Positions 1 to 5,596 are shown, numbered from the stretch's first letter. The stretch: DNA of 9,937 bases from Planctomycetota bacterium (GCA_021795535.1 JAJYPG010000022.1:1-9937), one strand, 5' to 3'. Numbers and translations: made by a program. Notes: generated by a model not told the origin, from the letters alone.

Positions 1-286
1 TATAGAAATAAGCCAGTACAACGGTGTTCTTTCCGGTGGCACCCGGCAGTGGCGGATAATCGATTGTGGGGCGAACGCTGAGGGTTTGATTGCTGGTATC
101 GTAAAAATAGGCCATTGTTGGACTTCCCGCCCCCGTATTGCCTCCCATGAAACTACGGATGGACAGTGCCAGCACCACAATAATTACCACGGCGGCAACA
201 ATGCTTACCACCGCCGAATTTCGATTAATGGTTTCGCGTAAATTCGCCGGACGAATGCTTTCCTTCCAATTGTAGGGCAAAATCAT
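1..286 (-). CDS. Partial single-pass membrane protein, N-terminal 95 residues, function unknown
   Basis: An open frame starts at the ATG complementary to 284-286 and runs without a stop off the left edge, so the C-terminus is missing. A good Shine-Dalgarno sequence, AAGGA, lies 9 nt before the ATG on the minus strand and supports this start. The N-terminus is polar and basic (residues 1-23, containing ESIRPANLRETINRN). A strongly hydrophobic stretch at about 24-44 (AVVSIVAAVVIIVVLALSI) would be one membrane segment. After it comes a Gly/Ser linker (GGNTGAGS), then the start of a soluble part with the motif AYFYDTSNQTL. That layout fits an inner-membrane anchor with a short cytoplasmic tail and an exported domain. 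I recognise no catalytic motif. Similar anchored proteins are, to my recollection, common in Planctomycetota, but I cannot assign a function. It is divergent from the isomerase-like gene at 684. Confidence 0.75.
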   Translation of the reverse strand, partial: MILPYNWKESIRPANLRETINRNSAVVSIVAAVVIIVVLALSIRSFMGGNTGAGSPTMAYFYDTSNQTLSVRPTIDYPPLPGATGKNTVVLAYFY

Positions 287-403
287 ATACGTTCATCCTT
301 GTTTACAAAAAGGCCTTTGGCAGGCAACTTTTGGGAAATGCCTGTCGTGCCTTTACGCCATACTCAACGCAACAGAACTATGCGTCATCCCTGTAAGCTC
401 ATA

Positions 404-431
404 AATCTAGCACCTTTCATATAAATTACAA
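404..431 (-). promoter_or_regulatory. Weak candidate sigma70-type promoter for the leftward membrane protein
   Basis: On the minus strand, TTGTAA (complement of 426-431) is followed after 16 nt by TAGATT (complement of 404-409). Each matches its consensus at 4 of 6 positions. It would give a leader of about 110 nt before the start at 286. Such matches are common by chance in A/T-rich DNA. Confidence 0.22.
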
Positions 432-609
432 GCGGGCTAAAATTATCTACTCCGATGTGGCGTGTTGTTCTCTGCCCTATTGCAAAGATGTGGGAATTTT
501 GGATGACAATCTCCCCGCCATTACGCGTGCTTCAGTTTTCAACGTGGTTCCAAATGGATATATTTTTTGCAATTTTGGGGTGGGAAAAAGAATTGTTTCT
601 GTCGAAAAT

Positions 610-638
610 TTGCCATTGGGCGTAAAAACCCGCATATT
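610..638 (+). promoter_or_regulatory. Candidate sigma70-type promoter for the isomerase-like gene
   Basis: TTGCCA (610-615; 5 of 6 to the -35 consensus) is followed after 17 nt by CATATT (633-638; 4 of 6 to the -10 consensus). Transcription would begin near 645, about 40 nt before the start codon at 684. A second -10-like hexamer, TATATT at 644-649, has no matching -35. Evidence is positional and consensus-based only. Confidence 0.3.
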
Positions 639-683
639 AACATTATATTGTAGCTGTTTGCCTTACCCAAACCGAGGACCTGT

Positions 684-1553
684 ATGCCGCATGAAATTGC
701 TCCATTGGAAGTTGGCCTGTGCAGTTGGTCTGTCGGTAACAGTCAGGTCAACAGGCTTGGCGCAACACTTAAGCGTCTGGAACTCAAGGCAGTGCATCTG
801 GCTCTTGGGCCAATCCTCTCTGCGTCCACCGCACGCCGCAATGCCTGGATTACCGCCGTGAAGAAAGCCGACTGGACACCTACCGCCGCCATGATAGCCT
901 TTCCTGGCGAGGATTATTCCTCCCTGGCCACCATCCGCAAAACCGGTGGATTTGTGCCGGAGGGATTGTTTATCAAGCGTCTCAATCGCACTGTGGATGC
1001 GGCACGAGTGTGTAAAAAATTGGGTATTCGCTATCTCTCCACCCATGTAGGATTTATTCCTGCAATCCAGGATCGATTAGCTTATACCGATTTCTTAAGT
1101 CGCCTCATGCATGTGAGTGATGAAGTCGCCAAGCAGGGGGTACACCTGCTTTTTGAATCGGGACAGGAATCACCCGAAACCGTTGCCATCACCATGGAGC
1201 GTTTGCGCCGCGATCATGTCGGCATCAATTTTGATCCGGCCAACGTGCTGTTATATGGCAATGGCGATCCGGTTACCGCGGCACTCGTGCTGGCACCATG
1301 GATTCGCCATTTTCATGCCAAAGATTGCAAACTTTATAACCGCGCGGCCGCCAATGGCTGGCGTGGGAAGGATGCCAACCTGGGGCAGGGGGAAGCCTGT
1401 CTTTCCGAAGTCATCCGGGTGTTGGTGTCGCGGTCGTATCATGGGCCGATAATTATTGAGCGGGAAATCGCTAAAATTTCCAGTAAGCAGCTTTCTGCAG
1501 ACATTGTCTTCCTGCGGCGCACCATAGACCATGCTCGCCAAGCCAATATTTAA
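684..1553 (+). CDS. Sugar phosphate isomerase/epimerase-like TIM-barrel protein (xylose isomerase-like/AP endonuclease 2 fold)
   Basis: The 289-residue protein has the usual length and motif order of the COG1082 sugar phosphate isomerase/epimerase group, which folds as a TIM barrel and binds a divalent metal. Likely ligands are E158 (in LLFESGQES), D184 (NFDPANVLLYG), H211 (HFHAKD) and E259 (PIIIERE). H121 in STHVG and the loop LGQGE at 233-237 also fit the family. The N-terminus (EVGLCSWSVG) forms the first strand. No signal peptide or membrane segment is seen, so it should be cytoplasmic. The start at 684 is chosen because GAGGA lies 5 nt upstream. Members isomerise or epimerise diverse sugars, inositols and hydroxypyruvate, so the substrate cannot be read from sequence. 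It is transcribed alone: the next gene to the right is on the other strand. Family assignment is good; exact reaction is unknown. Confidence 0.85.
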   Translation: MPHEIAPLEVGLCSWSVGNSQVNRLGATLKRLELKAVHLALGPILSASTARRNAWITAVKKADWTPTAAMIAFPGEDYSSLATIRKTGGFVPEGLFIKRLNRTVDAARVCKKLGIRYLSTHVGFIPAIQDRLAYTDFLSRLMHVSDEVAKQGVHLLFESGQESPETVAITMERLRRDHVGINFDPANVLLYGNGDPVTAALVLAPWIRHFHAKDCKLYNRAAANGWRGKDANLGQGEACLSEVIRVLVSRSYHGPIIIEREIAKISSKQLSADIVFLRRTIDHARQANI

Positions 1554-1762
1554 CGACATATACATCGTTTATTCAGAAAGTAACACTTCCAGTCCCGTGC
1601 GTAACGATGCCGGCCCCGGCACGTGGAGAGCGGCGCGCAGGAACAATCAGGAGCCATCAGCAGATAGCAGGAGTCATCAGCCCAAAGACACCCAAACACT
1701 ATAAAACAAGGAATATGCTGCAATTTAAGGGAAATCCGACCCAACCCAAAAAACAAGCATAA
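1554..1762. other. Non-coding gap between the isomerase-like gene and tRNA-Ile
   Basis: The gap lies between genes that converge. Just after the stop codon, AACGA (1552-1556) can pair with TCGTT (1565-1569), but no strong T-tract follows. A second, GC-rich hairpin can form from CGTGC (1596-1600) with GCACG (1619-1623), or from TGCCG with CGGCA inside it. It also lacks a T-run, so neither is a clear intrinsic terminator. A short 10-bp-period repeat is listed separately. On the minus strand, the sequence just after the tRNA contains a run of six T (complement of 1748-1753), which may help end tRNA transcription. Confidence 0.5.
1638..1680. repeat. Short imperfect tandem repeat, 10-bp period
   Basis: Four consecutive 10-bp units each begin with CAG: CAGGAACAAT, CAGGAGCCAT, CAGCAGATAG, CAGGAGTCAT, followed by a last CAG at 1678-1680. 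Units 2 and 4 differ at one position; unit 3 is the most degenerate. One helical turn per unit would put the CAG triplets on one face of the DNA. Function is unknown and replication slippage is a sufficient explanation. Confidence 0.55.
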
Positions 1763-1836
1763 TGGGCGTGCCAAGAGTCGAACTTGGGACCTCGTCATTA
1801 TCAGTGACGCGCTCTAACCAACTGAGCTACACGCCC
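1763..1836 (-). tRNA. tRNA-Ile with anticodon GAT
   Basis: The minus strand folds as a complete cloverleaf of 74 nt. The acceptor stem is GGGCGTG paired with CACGCCC, followed by discriminator A. The D arm is GCTC-AGTTGGTTAG-AGC. The anticodon stem CGTCA/TGACG encloses the loop CTGATAA, giving anticodon GAT (complement of 1800-1802). The T arm is CCAAG-TTCGACT-CTTGG. GAT reads the isoleucine codons AUC and AUU. The terminal CCA is not encoded and must be added by CCA-adding enzyme. In many bacteria tRNA-Ile(GAT) sits in the 16S-23S spacer beside tRNA-Ala; here it stands alone with no rRNA or other tRNA in the window. Confidence 0.97.
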
Positions 1837-1874
1837 GTTTTTTTTGGCGGTGCGGACTCCTGCCAGTCCGCGTT

Positions 1875-1903
1875 CTTATTCCCGTTTTTTCGGGACATTC
1901 CAA
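1875..1903 (-). promoter_or_regulatory. Candidate promoter for tRNA-Ile
   Basis: On the minus strand, TTGGAA (complement of 1898-1903) is followed after 17 nt by AATAAG (complement of 1875-1880). Each matches the sigma70 consensus at 4 of 6 positions. Transcription would start near 1868 and give a short 5' leader containing the 1852-1871 hairpin before the mature tRNA. The -35 overlaps one arm of the long inverted repeat, so the hexamer match may be incidental. Confidence 0.25.
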
Positions 1904-2002
1904 CAGGATGCTCTTTTGGTCATGCCTCGCCAAGGCAAAAACCAAGGCTTAGTATCATGGGCTTTAGCCGCCGTTGTGTCAAGGCAAAAGAGTTGGAATG
2001 TC
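1894..2002. repeat. Inverted repeat with perfect 11-bp outer arms
   Basis: The left arm is GACATTCCAAC at 1894-1904; the right arm, GTTGGAATGTC at 1992-2002, is its exact reverse complement. Further out, the left side reads TTTTTTCGG before the arm and the right side, read in complement, TTTTTTC, so similarity continues with a 2-nt gap. A second inner pair of 8-bp arms lies at 1911-1918 and 1985-1992. The enclosed 87 nt encode no protein. Confidence 0.65.
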
Positions 2003-2054
2003 GAAAAAATGCGAAAAAATCCACAAGGTTTGGCATAATTCGCCGCAAACAATC

Positions 2055-2066
2055 GCGGGTACCCGC
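2055..2066. other. Perfect 12-bp palindrome just past the lipoprotein stop
   Basis: GCGGGTACCCGC reads the same on both strands and lies 10 nt beyond the stop codon of the leftward lipoprotein gene. As RNA it could form only a tight stem, and the sequence after it (GATTGTTTGCGG on the minus strand) is poor in U. It may be part of a transcription end or a protein-binding site; neither is demonstrated. Confidence 0.35.
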
Positions 2067-2075
2067 CATCACCGA

Positions 2076-3428
2076 TTATCGCAGTCGCACATAGAAAACA
2101 TTGTAGGCTGAATTTGGAGCAATGGTTACAGTAAATGGCGAAGTGGTTGCTCCCGCCACGTTTACCTGCAAGGTGTTTTTGCCAACCGGCAGTGCCGTGG
2201 GAACAACGTAAACTGTACGGGGCAGCATTTCCCAGTATCGCGTGTCCGCATGTGATGAGGCGGCCAGCGCGGCGCCCAACGCCGCAACGCCCAGCCCGGC
2301 CAAAGCCGTTCCCGCGCTGTTCTGATTTGCGCCGTTATTGGCCACCATCAATCCGCCGGCTATCAGGCCGGTGCCGACCACGGCTTTTGTTTCACGAATG
2401 GTATTCATGGTAAGCCAGCGTTTATCCTGGGCGAGTGCCAGGGTATCGACCATGTTGGATTGAGCAATATCATATATTGGATGACCATTTTTCCACGCCT
2501 CAATCGTCGGAATGGGGCCAGCCTGATAGGGAGTGGGTGCAAAGACGGTCTGTTCCCCGTACCAGCCACGGCTTCGTCGCCTTGGACCGTAGCTGTAATC
2601 GACAAATATCAGGGTATTGGTCTTGGGGTTGTAAAGTTTTTTGACCACCTCGGCAATGGCGGGGGCAAGCTGTTCTGCATGTTGGAAGCTGGCAGCGGCA
2701 AGTTTATTTTGCCCTAATTTAAGGTAACATAGTCCCAAGCCAAAATATCCAAGAACAAAATTAGAATCTACCCGGTTGTTGTTTCCATCCGAGGCCTGCC
2801 CGTTGCCTTGGGAATAAGCCCGTAGCCGAAAAAGACTGTTCTGGAAGGCCGCTCGGGCATTTTCATAATCATGTTTCATCAGGAATGTCAGACCAAGGTA
2901 GTAATGGGCCATTGCTCTTTCAAACGGCTGGCCCTTCCATACCTTTACCCCGTCATACAGCACCACCGCACCAATCACGCGGCTGCCGGTATTGGTGTTG
3001 ACGCTGTTCATCACTCTGTAGGCGTTAAGAAAGGCATTTTCGGCATGGTTAATATGACCCGCAGCCAGGGCAGCCGACCCGTAGCGGCAGTTATTAAGTA
3101 CATAGTCACGATTGGGCTTTTTAATTAGTGGAGCGAGTTCCTGCTGACTTTGCGCATATTGGCCTTCATAGTAGAGCGTCACGGCTGTCCTGACACGTTG
3201 CGATGTGCCGGAACAGGCGGGCAACACAATCAGCATGTATACCGCGACAAGTGCGATCAGAATTTTTCCGGCCAGGTCATGGCGGAGTTTACGGTACGTT
3301 ACCTGGTGTTCGGTATTCACCCATCCCGGCATTCGCGAAAAAGCGGTGAATGCTCTGGTTGCAGTCGTTGTTTCCATAAGTGCTTGTTCCATATCCAGCA
3401 GGATGTCATGTTCCATCAAGAGTACCAT
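2076..3428 (-). CDS. Lipoprotein with TPR-like segments, resembling the COG3014 group
   Basis: The frame encodes up to 450 residues. A hydrophobic stretch at about 52-71 ends in the lipobox LPAC with C72 as the lipidated residue, so the mature protein should be anchored in a membrane on the outer side. Helical TPR-like segments follow: AVTLYYEGQYAQSQQEL, then KVWKGQPFERAMAHYYLGL with a Y-Ala-rich helix pair, then FVLGYFGLGLCYLKLGQ. A Gly/Ala-rich hydrophobic stretch lies at about 350-390. A C-terminal beta-rich part begins DTRYWEMLPRTVYVV. The GQPFE-hYYLGL and DTRxWxxLP motifs are what I recall from COG3014 lipoproteins, whose function is unknown. The start is uncertain: no Shine-Dalgarno precedes 3428, and this start gives a very long 71-residue leader. 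M33 (start 3332) would give a more normal signal peptide. It is divergent from the CTP synthase gene. Confidence 0.75.
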   Translation of the reverse strand: MVLLMEHDILLDMEQALMETTTATRAFTAFSRMPGWVNTEHQVTYRKLRHDLAGKILIALVAVYMLIVLPACSGTSQRVRTAVTLYYEGQYAQSQQELAPLIKKPNRDYVLNNCRYGSAALAAGHINHAENAFLNAYRVMNSVNTNTGSRVIGAVVLYDGVKVWKGQPFERAMAHYYLGLTFLMKHDYENARAAFQNSLFRLRAYSQGNGQASDGNNNRVDSNFVLGYFGLGLCYLKLGQNKLAAASFQHAEQLAPAIAEVVKKLYNPKTNTLIFVDYSYGPRRRSRGWYGEQTVFAPTPYQAGPIPTIEAWKNGHPIYDIAQSNMVDTLALAQDKRWLTMNTIRETKAVVGTGLIAGGLMVANNGANQNSAGTALAGLGVAALGAALAASSHADTRYWEMLPRTVYVVPTALPVGKNTLQVNVAGATTSPFTVTIAPNSAYNVFYVRLR

Positions 3429-3497
3429 TGAAATGGCTGCATGTCATCCATGAACTATTTTACGCAGTGAGGGGCGTTGGGTTGCATGTTTTGCGGA

Positions 3498-3505
3498 ATT
3501 ATACT
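3498..3505. promoter_or_regulatory. Overlapping back-to-back -10-like elements
   Basis: On the minus strand, the complement of 3498-3503 is a perfect TATAAT, about 70 nt before the lipoprotein start at 3428, but no convincing -35 lies 15-19 nt upstream. On the plus strand, TATACT (3500-3505) matches 5 of 6, with a weak TTGGGT at 3477-3482 spaced by 17 nt, and would serve the CTP synthase gene. The two boxes share six bases, so the two directions could compete for polymerase. Confidence 0.35.
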
Positions 3506-3544
3506 GCACATGCCCCAATCGGGTGTATTTCAGAGGATGTAACA

Positions 3545-3565
3545 TTCTTGTTATTTTGACAAGAA
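3545..3565. promoter_or_regulatory. 21-bp dyad, possible operator
   Basis: TTCTTGT (3545-3551) and ACAAGAA (3559-3565) are exact reverse complements separated by 7 nt. The half-sites are centred 14 bp apart, a geometry that would suit a dimeric regulator. It sits in the divergent spacer, on the CTP synthase side of the -10-like boxes. As RNA it would form a modest 7-bp hairpin without a following U-run, so it is not an obvious terminator. No known regulator motif is recognised. Confidence 0.4.
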
Positions 3566-3696
3566 ATTGATCGATGAGCAGCGCATATCCATTGCCAAAA
3601 CATGCAGTAGAATTTTTAATCCAGTGCGTGGGAATACACAAAATTTCCGTTGCGCTTCGCGCCGCGCCACGAATCGGTTATTCTCTCTTGTCCAAT

Positions 3697-3700
3697 GAGG
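3697..3700 (+). promoter_or_regulatory. Ribosome-binding site fixing the CTP synthase start
   Basis: GAGG at 3697-3700 lies 8 nt before the ATG at 3709, near-ideal spacing. The upstream in-frame ATG at 3574 has no such site and would add 45 residues unlike any part of the family. Confidence 0.75.
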
Positions 3701-3708
3701 TTTTTTCA

Positions 3709-5478
3709 ATGGCTGATGGTTCCAATCCGGATTTACTGGCTGCACTAGGCAATGCTTCCCACGAAACCGAATTCTATACCCCTTTTCCGAAGGGTTATCA
3801 GAAGGGCAAGACCAAATTCGTGGTCGTACTCGGCACCGTCATGAGCGGGCTGGGAAAGGGTATTTTCAGTTCAAGCCTGGCTAAAATTCTTAAAGACAAA
3901 GGCTTGCGCGTCGCCCCCATTAAGATGGAAGGCTATCTCAATATAGACTCCGGCACGCTCAATCCGTTCCGCCATGGCGAAGTTTTCGTCTTGGATGACG
4001 GTATGGAAACCGATATGGACCTGGGCACCTACGAACGCATGCTGGATGAAAACCTGTCCCGTAAAAACTTCACCACCAGCGGCCAGATTTTCACACGTAT
4101 TCTCGACCGCGAACGCCTTGGACAATACCTCGGACGAGATGTGCAAATGATTCCCCACGTCACCGGTGAAGTGAAGCATTCCCTGCGCGAGCTGGCCATG
4201 GCTTCCAATGCTGATGTGGTGTTTGTGGAAGTTGGCGGGACGGTGGGCGACCACGAAAACGGCTACTTCATTGAAGCCATTCGTGAATTGGCGTATGAGG
4301 AAGGCGAACACAGTGTTTGCGTTGTCGCTCTGACGTACATTATGGAACCACAAAGTCTGGGTGAACAGAAATCCAAGGCGGCACAGCTTGGTTTGAAACA
4401 GGTCATGCAGGCGGGATTGCAGCCGCACATTATCGGCTGCCGCTGCCCCACTCCCGTGACGGAAAAAGTGCGGGAAAAAATATCCATGTTCAGCAATGTG
4501 GCCATGCGCCGCGTCTTTTCCATGCACGATGTGGAAAGCATTTACATGGTGCCGGAAATGCTGCACGATGCCGGTCTGGACCGCGAGGTTCTGACACTGC
4601 TGAATCTGCATGAACGGGTGAATCAGAGGTCGGAAGACCAGGCTCGTCGCAAATGGCAGGGTTTTGTGGACCGGATGCTTGCTCCGCGGGAAAAATCCGT
4701 CAATATTGCCGTTACCGGAAAATATGCCTCCCTGCGCGACGCCTATGCCAGCATAGACAAAGCTCTGGAGCACTGTGGCGTACATGCCCGGTGTCGCGTC
4801 AATATTCAATGGATCGATACCACCGAAATTAACGCGCGCAACGTAGCGGAAATGCTCCGCGGTTGCCACGGCATTCTGGTTCCCGGCGGCTTTGGATCGC
4901 GCGGGGCGGAAGGCAAAATTGAATGCGTTCGTTTTGTTCGCGAAAACCATATCCCCTTCCTGGGCATTTGCCTGGGTTTCCAGATGGCCGTTATTGAATA
5001 CGCCCGCAATGTCTGCGGTTTGCAGGGGGCCAATTCCACTGAATTTGATGCCAATTGCCCGCATCCGGTGATTGATATTCTGCCGGAGCAGAAAAAAATT
5101 GAGGGCCTGGGCGGAAATATGCGTCTGGGTGGCAAGGATATTCTTCTCAAGCCGAATTCCGGCATCAGTCAGCTTTATGGTGGTGCCACACAAATTCGCC
5201 TGCGTTTCCGTCACCGTTATGAAGTTGAACCGCGTTACATTGCGCGGCTGGAGGAGCATGGGCTTGTTTTTGGCGGACACGCACCGAATCAGCCCATTAT
5301 GCAGATGCTGGAACTTTCCACCGATGTTCATCCCTACTTTTTCGGCACACAAGCGCATCCCTGTCTGACCAGTCGCCCACTTGTCCCGGATGCCATGTTT
5401 CTGGGGCTTGTCACCGCGGCCCTGCGGCGGGCTGCCCCCAATGAATTGTTTGAACCCACACCTGCGGAAAAACTATAA
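3709..5478 (+). CDS. pyrG: Divergent CTP synthase (glutamine-hydrolysing)
   Basis: CTP synthase aminates UTP to CTP using ATP and ammonia from glutamine. The 589-residue product has the synthase domain (about 35-300) and a class I glutamine amidotransferase domain (about 330-575). The P-loop region reads GTVMSGLGKG (K50) instead of the usual GGVVSSLGKG. Metal-binding D104 (ETDMDLGTYER) and E174 (VEVGGTVGD) are kept. The UTP/CTP pocket motif, KTKPTQ in E. coli, reads KSKAAQ (221-226). The usual KLDPYINVDPGT reads KMEGYLNIDSGT. In the amidotransferase domain, nucleophile C421 (LGICLGFQ), PGGFGSRG, STEF (E445) and RHRYEVE are present. H550 of the triad is present, but the following HPE is HPC, so the third triad residue is C552. 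A 35-residue N-terminal extension and length above the usual 535-550 are further oddities. No second CTP synthase is visible here. Confidence 0.93.
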   Translation: MADGSNPDLLAALGNASHETEFYTPFPKGYQKGKTKFVVVLGTVMSGLGKGIFSSSLAKILKDKGLRVAPIKMEGYLNIDSGTLNPFRHGEVFVLDDGMETDMDLGTYERMLDENLSRKNFTTSGQIFTRILDRERLGQYLGRDVQMIPHVTGEVKHSLRELAMASNADVVFVEVGGTVGDHENGYFIEAIRELAYEEGEHSVCVVALTYIMEPQSLGEQKSKAAQLGLKQVMQAGLQPHIIGCRCPTPVTEKVREKISMFSNVAMRRVFSMHDVESIYMVPEMLHDAGLDREVLTLLNLHERVNQRSEDQARRKWQGFVDRMLAPREKSVNIAVTGKYASLRDAYASIDKALEHCGVHARCRVNIQWIDTTEINARNVAEMLRGCHGILVPGGFGSRGAEGKIECVRFVRENHIPFLGICLGFQMAVIEYARNVCGLQGANSTEFDANCPHPVIDILPEQKKIEGLGGNMRLGGKDILLKPNSGISQLYGGATQIRLRFRHRYEVEPRYIARLEEHGLVFGGHAPNQPIMQMLELSTDVHPYFFGTQAHPCLTSRPLVPDAMFLGLVTAALRRAAPNELFEPTPAEKL

Positions 5479-5550
5479 ATTTCACAGTATTGGACCGCGG
5501 GGCTGCAGATGCCAATCCCTGATCGGGCGGCAACAAAGGCTGGCAGGATG

Positions 5551-5594
5551 CCCCCGGCACCATGGGGTTATCGCGCGGGTGCCTGGGCCGGGGG
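5551..5594. terminator. GC-rich hairpin between converging pyrG and valS
   Basis: CCCCCGG (5551-5557) pairs exactly with CCGGGGG (5588-5594), and CACC (5558-5561) with GGTG (5578-5581) inside it. The hairpin lies 73 nt after the pyrG stop and 2 nt beyond the valS stop, so it could slow polymerase from both sides. Neither side has a T-tract, so it is not a textbook intrinsic terminator. Confidence 0.35.
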
Positions 5595-5596
5595 TG

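Larger units (their letters stand above)
287..683. other. Divergent intergenic region, about 400 nt, no convincing gene
   Basis: This spacer separates the leftward membrane protein from the rightward isomerase-like gene, so it should hold promoters for both. It is A/T-rich, especially 400-450 and 555-650. A stem of 8 pairs (one G-U) joins GGCAGGCA at 319-326 with TGCCTGTC at 339-346; in the minus transcript it sits in the leader of the membrane-protein gene. The 10-bp palindrome AAAGGCCTTT at 309-318 lies beside it. I see no tRNA, no convincing small gene and no repeat array here. Confidence 0.6.
1837..2075. other. Intergenic stretch rich in inverted repeats
   Basis: No gene is visible between the tRNA and the lipoprotein stop codon, but the region is unusually structured. 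A perfect 7-bp hairpin, GCGGACT (1852-1858) with AGTCCGC (1865-1871), has loop CCTGCC. CCCG (1881-1884) pairs with CGGG (1891-1894) around six T. GACATTCCAAC (1894-1904) is the exact reverse complement of 1992-2002. CTCTTTTG (1911-1918) is the reverse complement of 1985-1992. Inside, TGCCT (1923-1927) pairs with AGGCA (1933-1937). A 10-bp direct repeat, CGAAAAAATG then CGAAAAAATC, covers 2002-2021. This could be a structured RNA, a decayed small transposable element or a dispersed palindromic repeat; sequence alone does not decide. Confidence 0.6.
3429..3708. other. Divergent spacer between lipoprotein and CTP synthase genes
   Basis: This 280-nt region should carry the control elements of both genes. 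It holds overlapping -10-like boxes (3498-3505) and a 21-bp dyad (3545-3565), listed separately. An excellent -35-like hexamer, TTGACA (3556-3561), overlaps the right arm of the dyad, but I find no matching -10 within 15-19 nt. The reading frame of the CTP synthase stays open upstream to 3574; the start at 3709 is preferred because of its ribosome-binding site. Confidence 0.5.

Noticed and set aside
488..625. A possible 45-residue small protein with a hydrophobic stretch
   Set aside because: No Shine-Dalgarno sequence before the ATG, many Trp and Phe residues as expected from A/T- and G-rich noise, and it lies in the likely promoter region of the next gene.
457..861. A 134-codon plus-strand frame overlapping the isomerase-like gene
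   Set aside because: It overlaps the first third of a gene with a good start and family motifs, has no ribosome-binding site, and its translation looks random.
1837..1860. Intrinsic terminator from the T-run after the complement of the tRNA
   Set aside because: The T-run (1838-1845) is in plus orientation just past the antisense of the tRNA; apparent pairing comes from the tRNA acceptor stem itself, and no plus-strand gene ends nearby except at 1553.
3556..3589. TTGACA-based promoter for pyrG
   Set aside because: The -35 match is perfect, but the nearest -10-like hexamer (CATATC at 3584-3589) is 22 nt away, too far for a normal sigma70 promoter.
3574..3708. Longer start for CTP synthase at 3574
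   Set aside because: The 45 added residues do not resemble the family, and the ATG at 3709 has GAGG at ideal spacing.
3871..5358. A 495-codon open frame on the minus strand opposite pyrG
   Set aside because: Antisense to a well-supported CTP synthase, rich in His/Asn/Phe as expected from reverse translation of biased codons, and without a family match or ribosome-binding site.
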